Assembly (NCBI RefSeq): GCF_018257795.1
Contig: NZ_JAERJD010000001.1
Span: 186,001 to 250,000 of the forward strand
Direction: 5' to 3'
DNA from: Citrobacter sp. JGM124
Lineage (GTDB): Bacteria; Pseudomonadota; Gammaproteobacteria; Enterobacterales; Enterobacteriaceae
DNA: 64,000 nucleotides
A program made the position numbers and the translations under genes. Below, piece by piece: positions 1-9,838 of the stretch. Each line of letters opens with the position of its first letter. Within the stretch, counting starts at the first letter, position 1. Below the pieces are notes generated by a model. It saw nothing but the letters and a program-made list of their open reading frames with translations. It made no database searches and was not told the DNA's origin.

Positions 1-1227
1 CTCCTTGTTTTTTAATGGAAAATACCAATGTCTGGGATTCAGGAATAAATATCCAGAAGACGAATCAACATATGATTTATTCTGGAGCCAATTCTCATCA
101 AGATTAATGGAGAATGTGATAACAGTGCTTCCCCATTGCTGATCAAATTTATGTATGAAATTACGCAATGCATTGAGCGTATTATCATTCAATGCATCTC
201 TAACAACTAATGAGTATCCATCATTCATGTTTATTTGCCGATAATGAATATTTAATCGCTCTAGTCCTTGGCGAGCCTCATTTATAAGATGTTCTTTCGT
301 TTTTATATTGAAATCTATACTGTGTGCGAAAGGTATCTTTTCAAAAACTATATTTTTCAACGCTAACTCATCATCCGAACTTAGTGTTCGATACATTGTA
401 AGAACAGGGTGTGTCGGGGAGCTAAAGTCTAATTGTAATACTGGATATCCAGTATTATACAATTCAGTTATTATATTTTTCTTACTGTTGCTTAACAATA
501 CAGGAATCAAATTATTATGTTCTGACAGTTTATTTACGGCTTCCTTCGCCCATTCCATATCTTGAAAATTTTGTGCCAGTATATAAATATACTTGTCATT
601 GTGTCCTTTTACTATCTCTAAAGAACCAGGTGCACCGGAAAACACTTCGCTAAGGCTAATGAGTTGCTTATCTGACGATACTTTATAATATGAAAAAAAA
701 GACAACAAACCGATAACAAGAAAGACAAAAAAAACAGTACAGAATGTTGCTAAAATTTTTTTATTTCTAATTTTTCTTCGAGTTGAATCATAACCCGATG
801 CTGTTAGTGATGGCATAAGATGATGATTTTTGATGTCAGGAGACCATGCGTCATCGCTACATTTCACAGCAATCTTGATATGTTCATGAGTGAATATATC
901 GTTCGATTTAAATGAGGACTTACGGCAGTTTCCTTGATCATCATGAACTTCAATATTGAAATAAAGATGTTCACCATCAATTGTAGGATCAGATAAAAAT
1001 AAAGTGATATTAGGTGAGCTTATATCACAAGGTATATAAAGCGTGTTTGATGCGTAATGTACAGCATGGTCACGTTCAGTCTCTAATTCTACATTCTTAT
1101 CGAGTAGTGTAACCCCAGGGTTAATAATAATAAAATAGTCATCTGCAGGAAGATAAAGCTCACAGCCAAACATAGGGCCAAATAATATCTTCAAAGAGTA
1201 GTGTTTTGTTACTTCTTCATTTCTCAT
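1..1227 (-). CDS. prgH: PrgH-family type III secretion inner-membrane ring protein (partial)
   Basis: Reading leftwards from an ATG at 1227, an open frame of 409 codons runs to base 1 without a stop, so the gene is cut by the window edge, probably only a few codons short. The product resembles Salmonella PrgH: an N-terminal cytoplasmic forkhead-like domain, one membrane segment near residues 150-175 rich in Val, Phe, Leu and Ile, and a periplasmic ring-building part. The last visible residues, NPRHWYFPLKNKE, match the PGHWYFP ending of PrgH. In the injectisome PrgH (SctD) forms the outer ring of the inner-membrane base with PrgK. It is divergent from invF, and the rest of a prgHIJK/org operon would lie left of the window. 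The start has only a weak ribosome site. Identity rests on the family ending and on context. Confidence 0.88.
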   Translation of the reverse strand, partial: MRNEEVTKHYSLKILFGPMFGCELYLPADDYFIIINPGVTLLDKNVELETERDHAVHYASNTLYIPCDISSPNITLFLSDPTIDGEHLYFNIEVHDDQGNCRKSSFKSNDIFTHEHIKIAVKCSDDAWSPDIKNHHLMPSLTASGYDSTRRKIRNKKILATFCTVFFVFLVIGLLSFFSYYKVSSDKQLISLSEVFSGAPGSLEIVKGHNDKYIYILAQNFQDMEWAKEAVNKLSEHNNLIPVLLSNSKKNIITELYNTGYPVLQLDFSSPTHPVLTMYRTLSSDDELALKNIVFEKIPFAHSIDFNIKTKEHLINEARQGLERLNIHYRQINMNDGYSLVVRDALNDNTLNALRNFIHKFDQQWGSTVITFSINLDENWLQNKSYVDSSSGYLFLNPRHWYFPLKNKE

Positions 1228-1793
1228 AGTACAGATTGCTTCTTGTCTGATGCTGTTTATCGATATGGAACCATAGAGTACAACTGATTATTTAACAGTT
1301 TTTATAAAAAACATATCAAGCTCTATGATATCCAGCGCTATAACAGAGGTTTATTAAACTATCTGTTTAAAAACTTGATGTTTCAATAGAATCATATTTA
1401 AGTAAAACGGCACACATACCTATATATGTATTAGAAACCATTATGAAAGATATGCGTTTACATTTAACGAGAATTTAATGTGTGTATGAATAAACAAACA
1501 GGGAAGAACTATAAAATTCATTGTGGAAAATATCAATAGTGTTTTTTTGATTTTTTTTTGATTTTTTTATTACATTTTTTATTTATTGTTTAATTTAATG
1601 AAAGTGAATTGACGCTAAGTTTTTTCCTGTTAGATTTACTAAAAAACACCTGTTAAGAGGCCAGACAACAGTTGTGTTAAATAACTTTATGTATAAGTAC
1701 TTTGAAAATGAGTATTATATTAATATGCTTAAATTCCCTTAAGTATTAACATTGATTATTGTTTATATGCTTCTAACGTTAGATTGAGGTTCC
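1228..1793. promoter_or_regulatory. Divergent prgH/invF intergenic region, very AT-rich
   Basis: This 566-base gap separates the divergent prgH and invF genes and must hold both promoters. It is extremely AT-rich, with long T runs around 1540-1590. Such tracts bind H-NS in related islands and are counter-silenced by HilD/HilA-type activators in Salmonella. I see no credible ORF; hilA, iagB and hilD are not in this window. No operator could be assigned by eye. Confidence 0.5.
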
Positions 1794-2666
1794 ATGAGAA
1801 AAATATTAACAAACTGTTCTGGATACTATCGTTCGGATATGCAGGGGTACGACAGGCTATTAATACCGACTACAGAAAAAATAGTAGACAATACTATAAA
1901 AATCAATGACGAGTTATTGCTGGTTAGACCAATGAGTAATGAATCAATGCTGACTTTGTCGGACGGCAATGACAGAAGTAGCGACAGGCATATTATCAAT
2001 AATGCTATATTGCTTGCTTCGAATGATCATTTGACAGTGCGTTTCATGAATGAATGGATGGTGGAAAAGTTTCCTCTATCACAAATCTCAACTCTTTTCT
2101 GCTTTCTTGATTATCAGACTAAAAATTGTGAGTCTGGGATCGGTAAGATGAAGACACTTTGTCAGGATAAAAGCGAAAGTGATAAAGAATCACTCGAAAC
2201 TGAGCGAAATATTATATTGCTTCTGGATAATACTACAGACCGATTGATGGATATCCTGATCAGTGGAATCATTAATCCTCAAAAACAGAGCTTACAATGT
2301 ATATACACATTCATTCGTAATATGGAAAGTTATTGGATTGCATATTTTTTATTATCACAGGTTTTTGAGGGTGAGAATGATAATGACGCTTATAAACTTT
2401 ACAATGCATGTAAAGTTTATGGTGTTTCTGAATCTTATTTTAGAAAACTTTGTCACAATGCATTTACCTGTGGCCCTAAAAAACAGTTACGAATGTGGCG
2501 TGCAGCACATAGTGCATTACAGTTAATAGAAAAAGATAAATCCATTGCAACAATTGCAGGGAATAATGGGTACTCGTCTTCATCTCACTTTTCGAGTGAA
2601 ATAAAGTCTATCTTCGGAATCACTCCAAGGGAGTTTAAAAAATTGGAAGGATTGTTACATGACTAA
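1794..2666 (+). CDS. invF: InvF-like AraC-family transcriptional activator of type III secretion genes
   Basis: The 290-residue protein has an AraC-type double helix-turn-helix at its C-terminus, about residues 200-285, with the usual second-helix region ending in SHFSSEIKSIFGITPREFKKL. The N-terminal two thirds are the poorly conserved InvF/MxiE-type regulatory part. In Salmonella InvF needs the chaperone SicA as co-activator and switches on the sicA-sip genes and unlinked effectors. That role is inferred here from the same operon position and from a sicA homologue 12 kb downstream. The gene is first in the inv operon and overlaps invG by 8 bases, so the two are translationally coupled. It is somewhat longer than Salmonella InvF, and a later start cannot be excluded. 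Confidence 0.9.
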   Translation: MRKILTNCSGYYRSDMQGYDRLLIPTTEKIVDNTIKINDELLLVRPMSNESMLTLSDGNDRSSDRHIINNAILLASNDHLTVRFMNEWMVEKFPLSQISTLFCFLDYQTKNCESGIGKMKTLCQDKSESDKESLETERNIILLLDNTTDRLMDILISGIINPQKQSLQCIYTFIRNMESYWIAYFLLSQVFEGENDNDAYKLYNACKVYGVSESYFRKLCHNAFTCGPKKQLRMWRAAHSALQLIEKDKSIATIAGNNGYSSSSHFSSEIKSIFGITPREFKKLEGLLHD

Positions 2667-4422
2667 GCTTGGGACAACACAAAAATATCAGAGGGCAATG
2701 ATATTTTTACTCGGTGTCTTTTTTTGTAACAGCATTAGTGCTGAACTATTTAACAAGAATAAAGAAGAGACAATACGTAATTATGCGCCATCAATGAATG
2801 ATGATAGTATTTATGTAGCCAGTAATAATAGTGTTCAGCAATTGTTTTATGTACTTGGCGGTGCGTTAAATAAGTCTATAATTGTTAGTACTGAAGCAGC
2901 TAAAAAACGTGTATCTGGTAATTTTGATTTGAGTAAGCCAAAAGAGCTGCTCGCAACACTTGCCGCTCAAACTGGATTAATTTGGTATGATGATGGTAGT
3001 TCTATTTATGTTTATGACTCCAGCGAAATTCAAAGCAGTATTGTAAGGCTAGCGTATGCACCTTATGATCGACTGGTTGCATTTCTGCAGTCATCTGGAC
3101 TATATGACCCACGTTTTCCTTTACGCTCTAATGGGCGGGCTGGTTCCTTTTATACATCGGGGCCACCTGTATATGTCGAACTTGTCACTGCTGCTGCGAA
3201 ATATATTGATGCGACGTATGCAAAACCAGGTACGGGTGAAACAACTATTCGGGTTATCAAGTTAAAGAATACTTTCGTGAATGATCGAACGTATAACCAA
3301 CGTGATACGCCCGTCACTATACCAGGTGTAGCAACAGTTCTTAATCAATTGCTTAATCGCTCACATGATGGGTCAGGGAGAGCTCATTCAACTGAACGTG
3401 CGCATATCAGTATTGATAATGATACGAAAAATACACTTGAAGCGATGTCTGCTAATCAGAATGGCAGTTATCCACCTTTGCCGGCTTTTAATTCTATACC
3501 TGCCAGGAATCAAACTAATAGCACCGGGAATATGGCGTCAGACTCTGTAAACATAGTGGCATATTCAGATACTAATAGTCTGTTGGTCCAGGGCTCCGCT
3601 CGGCAAGTGAGTTTCGTAGAGGATTTAGTTAATGCTATTGATATTCCAAAGCAACAAATCCAACTATCACTTTGGATCATTGATATTTCTAAAGATGATG
3701 TAAATGAATTGGGCGTACGCTGGCAAGGTGCAGCAAAGGTCAGTAACACAGGCATCACATTTAATACGAGCTCGCTAACACCTGAAAATAGTGTTCATTT
3801 TCTGGCTGATGTGACTGCATTAGTCAAAAAAGGAAATGCACAAGTCGTTTCACGGCCAGAAATACTGACACAAGAAAATATACCAGCTTTGTTTGATAAT
3901 AATAGCAGCTTTTATGCGAAGTTAATTGGTGAAAGAAATTCATCGCTGGAAAAGGTAACGTATGGGACGATGATCAGTGTACTGCCTCGTTTTGCGCAGC
4001 GACAACAAGAAATAGAGATGATACTAAATATCCAGGATGGGGGGTTACCGTTAGGTAGTGATGGGGTTAGTGAATACATTGACTCGTTACCAGTCGTTCA
4101 AAACACACAAATTAGTACAGAAGCCCGAGTACCCGTTGGTTACAGCTTGCTTGTTGGTGGATATAGCAGAGATCAAGATGAATATCATAATTTAGGCATA
4201 CCTTTATTAAAAGATATTCCATTCCTCGGTAGACTTTTTGACTATAGCTATATCAGTAATAAAAAAATGGTGCGTCTGTTTCTTATCCAGCCAAAACTGA
4301 TGGTGCATGGTGAAACTTGGCAGGGATATGAAAATGCTAACCCCGTTCTTGGAAGGACCTGGGGAGGGGATGACGTGACATTAAAATCAACCGTCTCTAT
4401 GTTACGTGACACAATGAAGTAA
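2659..4422 (+). CDS. invG: Type III secretion outer-membrane secretin InvG (SctC)
   Basis: This 587-residue protein begins with a hydrophobic signal peptide, about residues 12-28, followed by an N0-type domain and N3-like domains. The C-terminal half is a secretin beta-domain. It contains the stretch PEILTQENIPALFDNN and the secretin signature VPVGYSLLVGGY leading to GIPLLKDIPFLGRLF. InvG forms the outer-membrane gate of the needle complex, docking on the PrgH/PrgK rings and helped by the pilotin InvH, which is not seen in this window. A Ser/Asn-rich linker near residues 240-290 is slightly longer than in Salmonella (562 residues in total). The start overlaps the end of invF. Confidence 0.96.
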   Translation: MTKLGTTQKYQRAMIFLLGVFFCNSISAELFNKNKEETIRNYAPSMNDDSIYVASNNSVQQLFYVLGGALNKSIIVSTEAAKKRVSGNFDLSKPKELLATLAAQTGLIWYDDGSSIYVYDSSEIQSSIVRLAYAPYDRLVAFLQSSGLYDPRFPLRSNGRAGSFYTSGPPVYVELVTAAAKYIDATYAKPGTGETTIRVIKLKNTFVNDRTYNQRDTPVTIPGVATVLNQLLNRSHDGSGRAHSTERAHISIDNDTKNTLEAMSANQNGSYPPLPAFNSIPARNQTNSTGNMASDSVNIVAYSDTNSLLVQGSARQVSFVEDLVNAIDIPKQQIQLSLWIIDISKDDVNELGVRWQGAAKVSNTGITFNTSSLTPENSVHFLADVTALVKKGNAQVVSRPEILTQENIPALFDNNSSFYAKLIGERNSSLEKVTYGTMISVLPRFAQRQQEIEMILNIQDGGLPLGSDGVSEYIDSLPVVQNTQISTEARVPVGYSLLVGGYSRDQDEYHNLGIPLLKDIPFLGRLFDYSYISNKKMVRLFLIQPKLMVHGETWQGYENANPVLGRTWGGDDVTLKSTVSMLRDTMK

Positions 4423-4438
4423 TAATAAGGAGCAGTGA

Positions 4439-5554
4439 ATGGTAATCCGCTCTGTCAATCCTGTCGAGTTTAATCGTTTGGATTTCCGTCAGAATTTAAA
4501 TCGTACTGTTCATAATAGTGCTAGCAATAATAATGAAATGGCAGAAATGACATTTATTAATTTGCAAGATGAAATGAGTTATGCTGCAGAAGAGATGGCC
4601 GATCTCTTTAGTACGTTTGGCCGATTCGGTAAGACAGGACGAAGAAATGATAGTGCGGAGAATGATTTTGTTACATCTATGCTTGAAGATAAAGCAGATG
4701 AAAAATTAGGAATGATTGTCAAAAAAATCAATCAAATAAAAGATCCTACTAATTTAATTAATTTTTCAAGAAGCTTGTTTCCAAACGATAGTGATCTCAT
4801 GCTAGCATTGCGTGAACTTCTTTTGAGCCGCCAGTTATCAGAATTACAAAAAAAGAAAGTTAAAGAGGCAATTACTGATTTAGAGAAATTCTGTGATAGA
4901 AAAAAAATGAATTCAGGCATAAATATTGGATGTTTGGCTAAAAAATTCAGTATTTCAAAAGGGAATATCCCTATATCAGCTAAAGAACTACGTAATAGTT
5001 ATTTACGGTTTCTTGAGATTGATTTGCCTGCCAGTTTTATTTATCAAGATTGGATAGATGAATTTGGATGTGAAAATAGAACCCGTTTACTTTCTTTTAC
5101 TCTTACTGCATTAGTCTCTGATATGAAAGCAAATGTACCTGGTATACATTTTGAGGAGTTTGGAGCATTAAGTTCAAAATTATCAGATGCAAGGGTTTTA
5201 CATACCATAGACCAGTTATTGATTAAAAGTTTCAGACAACTTAGTTTTAATGAAAAAATAAAAGATGATAATGGTAAATTAGCCGAGTCAAGCATTCTTG
5301 GTTTATTTATGGTTGGTTTGATTGATTCTCATAACTTTGAAAGTAAGTTCCTGAGTTTTAATTGTAATTATATGTCCAGCCTTCTCATGAGTCAGAAGGC
5401 TGAAGCGGTGCAGACGCTACGGAATGTTTATAATGATACGCCAAGTTTTTTATATGCTGATGTACAATGCCATTGTTTTATTCAGGAGTTTATGTCTTCT
5501 TTAATGCTTTCCATCTATGAAAAAGAGATAGAAATAGAAAGTATTCACTGGTGA
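4439..5554 (+). CDS. invE: InvE/SctW gatekeeper of the type III secretion apparatus
   Basis: The 371-residue protein lies between invG and invA exactly as invE does in Salmonella and has the mostly helical, Leu-rich composition of the HrpJ/YopN/InvE/MxiC gatekeepers. These cytosolic proteins set the secretion hierarchy, holding back effectors until the translocators have been exported, and interact with translocator-chaperone complexes. The N-terminal 60 residues look disordered and would carry the secretion signal. A good ribosome site, TAAGGAGCAG, lies just upstream of the ATG, 16 bases after invG. Family assignment is from position, length and overall character; there is no short catalytic motif to check. 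Confidence 0.88.
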   Translation: MVIRSVNPVEFNRLDFRQNLNRTVHNSASNNNEMAEMTFINLQDEMSYAAEEMADLFSTFGRFGKTGRRNDSAENDFVTSMLEDKADEKLGMIVKKINQIKDPTNLINFSRSLFPNDSDLMLALRELLLSRQLSELQKKKVKEAITDLEKFCDRKKMNSGINIGCLAKKFSISKGNIPISAKELRNSYLRFLEIDLPASFIYQDWIDEFGCENRTRLLSFTLTALVSDMKANVPGIHFEEFGALSSKLSDARVLHTIDQLLIKSFRQLSFNEKIKDDNGKLAESSILGLFMVGLIDSHNFESKFLSFNCNYMSSLLMSQKAEAVQTLRNVYNDTPSFLYADVQCHCFIQEFMSSLMLSIYEKEIEIESIHW

Positions 5555-5614
5555 GCATGAAGTATTAATATACTGACTAATTTATAAATTTCATGATTAA
5601 TGTGTTGGGATGAC

Positions 5615-7663
5615 ATGTTACAAAATTTTGTATTACAAATTAGGTCTCGACCTGAAATTATTATACTGGTCATAATGATTATGGTTGTGGTTATGTTGAT
5701 TATTCCACTTCCTACTTATTTGGTTGATTTTCTCATCGGCCTTAATTTAACTATTTCATTATTGATTTTTTTGGGTTCTTTTTATATAACTAGAATACTG
5801 GATTTTTCTACGTTTCCATCCATATTGCTGATTAGCACCATATTTAGGCTTGCGATATCAATCAGTACCAGCCGTCTTGTGCTGGCAGATGCAGATGCCG
5901 GAGAAATCATTTCAAGTTTTGGTGAGTTTGTTATTGCTGATAATTTAGTAGTTGGTTTTGTTATTTTTTTCATTGTGACGATTGTACAGTTCATTGTTAT
6001 AACGAAAGGTTCAGAACGTATTGCTGAAGTAGCTGCTCGTTTCTCTCTCGATGCAATGCCGGGGAAACAGATGAGCATTGATGCTGACTTGCGAGCTGGT
6101 GTCATTGATGAAAAAGAAGTACAACGCAGACGTAAAGATTTGGAAGCTGAAAGTCAGCTCTATGGTGCTCTTGACGGCGCGATGAAATTCATCAAGGGTG
6201 ATGCTATCGCTGGAATAATTATCATATTTGTCAATTTATTGGGTGGGATTGCGGTTGGTGTTTTTCAGCATGGCATGGATGTATCCCAGGCTGCATCAAT
6301 TTTTACATTATTGACTATTGGTGATGCATTGGTTGGTCAGATACCTGCACTACTAATATCTATCAGTGGTGGACTGATTGTTACACGAGTAAATAATAAT
6401 GAGAATAATAATCTTGGTGCGAAAATAATTCAGGATATGTTCTCTAATAAATTCATTCTTGTTATTACTGCTATATTAGCTATAGCCTTAGGATTGTTGC
6501 CTGGTTTCCCATTACCTATTTTTATTTTGCTGGCATTATTGTTACTGGGCGTATTTTTTAAACATAAACATTCTGAAAAGAAGAATCGTTCGTCAAACGA
6601 CTCAAGGCCTGATGGCGAATCTAGTGAAGCACAAAGTAAACCAGTTATGATTGATGGACAATTTATACCTGAAACTATCCCACTGATCATCACAGCGTGG
6701 AAAGGCTATGAAACATATTTTGAACAGCATAATCTACCATCACTTTTGAAGCGTAACTTCTTTATTGAATATGGAGTCAGATTGCCTGAGGTTGTCATGA
6801 ATTATGATGCCAATGTTGAACGTGGAAAACTCTCTGTAGCCATTAATGAGATACAAGTAGCAGTCTATCAAGTAATCCCTGAAATGAATAAGATATTATT
6901 ACGAGGGGAAGAACTACAAATAATTGAGCCTAACGTAATCACCATGGAAACACACCATGGGAAAACTTATTGGATACCTGATGATCTCCTTGAGAAAGCT
7001 AATCAACTTGGCTTTTATACAAGAAGCGCCATTGATGAGTTCTATTCTTGTGTGTCTACTTTACTGGTTCATAATATTTCAGAGTTTTTTGGAATTCAGG
7101 AAACAAAAACATTATTAGATGACTTAGAAAAAAAGTATCCAGAATTGCTAAAAGAGTGTTACCGTAGTAGTACTGTTCAGCGTATCACTGAAGTTTTTCA
7201 GCGTTTATTACAAGAGCGTATTTCGATCAGAAATATGCGCCTTATTCTTGAAGCATTGGTACAGTGGGCCCCTAAGGAAAAAGATCCTATTATGTTGGTT
7301 GAGCATGTGCGTGGGGTATTGGCTCGTTATATATCCAACCGTTTTTCAACCAATGGAGTTATAAGAACTCTTGTCATGTCACATGATATGGAAAATCAGA
7401 TCCGTACCGGAATTCGTCAAACATCTAGTGGAACTTTTATTAATCTTCCACCACCAGAAACAGAAAACATTATTAAACGACTTGACTCTTCACTAGGGTC
7501 AAATCATATGGATGCCCGAGATATTATTCTGATGGTATCTCTTGATATCAGGAGGTTTGTTAAAAAAATAATTGAAGGAACATATCCTGAGATGGAGGTG
7601 CTATCTTTTGGAGAGATCTCTGCAGGTATAGATGTCGATGTCATTGGTTCACTTGATAATTAA
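5615..7663 (+). CDS. invA: InvA/SctV major export apparatus protein (FlhA family)
   Basis: The product (682 residues from this start) aligns along its length with Salmonella InvA. The N-terminal half holds about eight membrane segments; between them is the FHIPEP signature stretch RFSLDAMPGKQMSIDADLR. The C-terminal half is the cytosolic domain that forms the nonameric ring receiving chaperone-substrate complexes, ending LEVLSFGEI. An ATG at 5600 is in frame, but the one at 5615 gives the N-terminus matching the family and has GGGA five bases upstream. It is the injectisome counterpart of flagellar FlhA, whose gene is not in the window. The 45 bases after invE and the 11 before invB fit one operon. 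Confidence 0.97.
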   Translation: MLQNFVLQIRSRPEIIILVIMIMVVVMLIIPLPTYLVDFLIGLNLTISLLIFLGSFYITRILDFSTFPSILLISTIFRLAISISTSRLVLADADAGEIISSFGEFVIADNLVVGFVIFFIVTIVQFIVITKGSERIAEVAARFSLDAMPGKQMSIDADLRAGVIDEKEVQRRRKDLEAESQLYGALDGAMKFIKGDAIAGIIIIFVNLLGGIAVGVFQHGMDVSQAASIFTLLTIGDALVGQIPALLISISGGLIVTRVNNNENNNLGAKIIQDMFSNKFILVITAILAIALGLLPGFPLPIFILLALLLLGVFFKHKHSEKKNRSSNDSRPDGESSEAQSKPVMIDGQFIPETIPLIITAWKGYETYFEQHNLPSLLKRNFFIEYGVRLPEVVMNYDANVERGKLSVAINEIQVAVYQVIPEMNKILLRGEELQIIEPNVITMETHHGKTYWIPDDLLEKANQLGFYTRSAIDEFYSCVSTLLVHNISEFFGIQETKTLLDDLEKKYPELLKECYRSSTVQRITEVFQRLLQERISIRNMRLILEALVQWAPKEKDPIMLVEHVRGVLARYISNRFSTNGVIRTLVMSHDMENQIRTGIRQTSSGTFINLPPPETENIIKRLDSSLGSNHMDARDIILMVSLDIRRFVKKIIEGTYPEMEVLSFGEISAGIDVDVIGSLDN

Positions 7664-7674
7664 ATGGGGTATAT

Positions 7675-8082
7675 ATGAAATATGATCTGGTTTCTCTGCT
7701 GTCCAGTATGTTAAATAATGTAGGTCTTTCTAATGTTATTGATGAGGATTTAAGTAACCATTCGACAATATCTTTGAATATGAAAGATGATATTCCAACC
7801 ATCCATATTCGAAATGAGGATGATAAAGTATGGGTATGGGCGAAACTCTGTGACTATAATCCTTCAGCTCTGGCATATTCAAGTTCAAACATATTCCCAA
7901 TTATGTTTAATTATAATGAAGATGTATTCTACTGTGGGCAACCTTGTTTGTATCCTGTTGAAGGTAATCTTGAGCTACGAGCACAAGTTCAGGAACAACA
8001 TTTAGAATCACCAGAGTCATTCCTCGCATTTTTAGATCATTATCTGACCGTCTTACAGGACTATCGGATGGTACTCGTTTAA
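7675..8082 (+). CDS. invB: InvB-type class IB effector chaperone
   Basis: This small acidic protein has 135 residues, the same length as Salmonella InvB, and sits in the same slot between invA and invC. Class IB chaperones (InvB, Spa15) bind the N-terminal regions of several effectors, including SipA, SopA and SopE in Salmonella or IpaA in Shigella, and deliver them to the ATPase. The three tandem SipA/IpaA-like genes downstream are its natural candidate clients. Visible features are the alternating beta/helix chaperone pattern and the ending FLDHYLTVLQDYRMVLV. It starts 12 bases after invA with an ATG preceded by AATGGGGT. Confidence 0.9.
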   Translation: MKYDLVSLLSSMLNNVGLSNVIDEDLSNHSTISLNMKDDIPTIHIRNEDDKVWVWAKLCDYNPSALAYSSSNIFPIMFNYNEDVFYCGQPCLYPVEGNLELRAQVQEQHLESPESFLAFLDHYLTVLQDYRMVLV

Positions 8083-8097
8083 ATAAAGGAATCGACC

Positions 8098-9396
8098 ATG
8101 GCTGAACATTGTTTTGTTCATCTTGCACATCCTTTGAGAATCCAGGGTAGTGTAATAGAAGCACATTTGCCCGGTACAAAAATTGGTGAAATCTGCGAAA
8201 TACAACGTTCTATTATTGAACCTGAGGTTATCGGAATTGCGCAAGTTATTGGTTTTAACAGGGAGTATACCTTACTAAGTTTGCTTAATGATAATCAGGG
8301 GTTTTCAAGGGACAATGTATTATTGCCTACGGGAAAGCCTTTTTGCATTAATGTCAGTGATTCCTTGGCAGGAACTATTCTTGATTCTACAGGTAATATT
8401 TGTGGTTATCTTGATGATGGCCGGACGAAATTTTGTAAAAATGAGGTCAATCTTGAAGTCACAGGTTTACCAAGAGATTTTACACAGCGAAAACCGATCG
8501 TAACTCCCCTGATAACAGGCGTCAGGGCAATTGATGCATTACTTGCATGTGGTCAAGGTCAGAGAATAGGTATTTTTGCGGCAGCTGGCTGTGGTAAGAC
8601 ATCACTAATGAATATGATAATTGAGCATTCAGAGGCTGATATCTATGTTATTGGTTTAATTGGTGAACGTGGACGTGAAGTTACTGAGTTTGTTGAAGAA
8701 CTGCGTCAGTCTTCGCGTCGTTCACAGGTTATTCTGGTATATGCGACATCTGATCGTTCATGTGTGGAGCGTTGTAATGCAGCACAGGTTGCTTCAACTA
8801 TCGCTGAATATTTCAGTGAACAAGGTAAGAGTGTCTTGCTCTTTATTGACTCTATAACTCGTTATGCTCGTGCATTACGTGATGTTGCTCTGAGCATGGG
8901 TGAATTGCCAGCCCGGCGTGGATACCCAGCATCCGTTTTTGAAGCCTTACCCAAATTACTCGAGCGGCCTGGCCGTTTTCATCATGGGTCTATTACCGCT
9001 TTTTATACTGTACTGATAGAAAACGAAGAGGAGGCCGATGTCATTGGTGATGAAGTGCGTTCAATTCTGGATGGACATATTTATTTAAGTCAAAAACTTG
9101 CAGCTCAAGGACATTACCCTGCAATTGATATCCTGAAAAGTATTAGCCGTGTCTTTCAAAAAGTGACTGAAAAAAAACATCAGCAAAATGCGTTACGTTT
9201 TCGTGACTTTTTGATAAAACAAAAAGAAATGCAGCTCTATATTGATCTTGGTGAATATCGGCGAGGAGAGAATCTACAGAATGACTTAGCTTTTGACCGT
9301 AAAATAGATATGGAATCCTTTCTTAAACAAGATATGAAAGAAAATACTGATATTCAGTCATGCATGGATCGTTTTTATGAATGTATGGCAAAATGA
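8098..9396 (+). CDS. invC: Type III secretion ATPase InvC/SpaL (SctN)
   Basis: The 432-residue protein is an F1-beta-like secretion ATPase. Walker A is AAAGCGKT at residues 161-168 with Lys167. Walker B lies in SVLLFIDSITRYARALRDVAL, followed by the family block PARRGYPASVF. The hexamer sits under the export gate, strips chaperones and unfolds substrates. It is the injectisome equivalent of FliI, encoded at 34964-36322 in this window. The first 80 residues form the beta-barrel domain. It starts 15 bases after invB behind AAAGGAATC, and its end overlaps spaM by 20 bases. Confidence 0.97.
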   Translation: MAEHCFVHLAHPLRIQGSVIEAHLPGTKIGEICEIQRSIIEPEVIGIAQVIGFNREYTLLSLLNDNQGFSRDNVLLPTGKPFCINVSDSLAGTILDSTGNICGYLDDGRTKFCKNEVNLEVTGLPRDFTQRKPIVTPLITGVRAIDALLACGQGQRIGIFAAAGCGKTSLMNMIIEHSEADIYVIGLIGERGREVTEFVEELRQSSRRSQVILVYATSDRSCVERCNAAQVASTIAEYFSEQGKSVLLFIDSITRYARALRDVALSMGELPARRGYPASVFEALPKLLERPGRFHHGSITAFYTVLIENEEEADVIGDEVRSILDGHIYLSQKLAAQGHYPAIDILKSISRVFQKVTEKKHQQNALRFRDFLIKQKEMQLYIDLGEYRRGENLQNDLAFDRKIDMESFLKQDMKENTDIQSCMDRFYECMAK

Positions 9397-9838
9397 AAAA
9401 AATTTCATTTTATTACTTGAACGTAAAAAGGAAATTTTGCTATCACATATCATTCAGATAGAAAGTAAGTTATTAACGATTGAGAAAGAGATCAAGGACT
9501 ACCAGGAAGAACAAGCTTATATCAATCAGCAGATTAAGTTATTGACACCATCAGGAATATTAGCGAGGGCAGATATTTATAGAGGGATAAGACGCCAGGG
9601 GGCTCTTCTCGCACATCTCCAAATAGTCTCTCATAAAATCACACAATTAGAAGAAGAAAAAATTAGGTATCAGGATGGACTAAAAGAATCGAACATTGTA
9701 ATGAGTCAATTAAATAAACGAAATTATAAAATGACGAAATACCTACAGCGATTAAAAAGAATTGAAAATCGACGGCGCGATAATAATTCTGAAAATGAAA
9801 TACAGGAACAGGCTGTTTATGATAGAAAAAAACTATGA
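9377..9838 (+). CDS. spaM: SpaM/InvI stalk protein of the secretion ATPase (SctO)
   Basis: This 153-residue, highly charged protein is predicted to be almost entirely coiled-coil, with long runs of Lys, Glu, Gln and Leu. That is typical of the SctO/FliJ stalk that inserts into the ATPase hexamer and connects it to the InvA ring. Length and position, between invC and spaN, match Salmonella InvI/SpaM (147 residues). The reading frame overlaps the end of invC by 20 bases, suggesting coupled translation. Primary sequence in this family is poorly conserved, so the call rests on context and coiled-coil character. Confidence 0.85.
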   Translation: MNVWQNEKNFILLLERKKEILLSHIIQIESKLLTIEKEIKDYQEEQAYINQQIKLLTPSGILARADIYRGIRRQGALLAHLQIVSHKITQLEEEKIRYQDGLKESNIVMSQLNKRNYKMTKYLQRLKRIENRRRDNNSENEIQEQAVYDRKKL

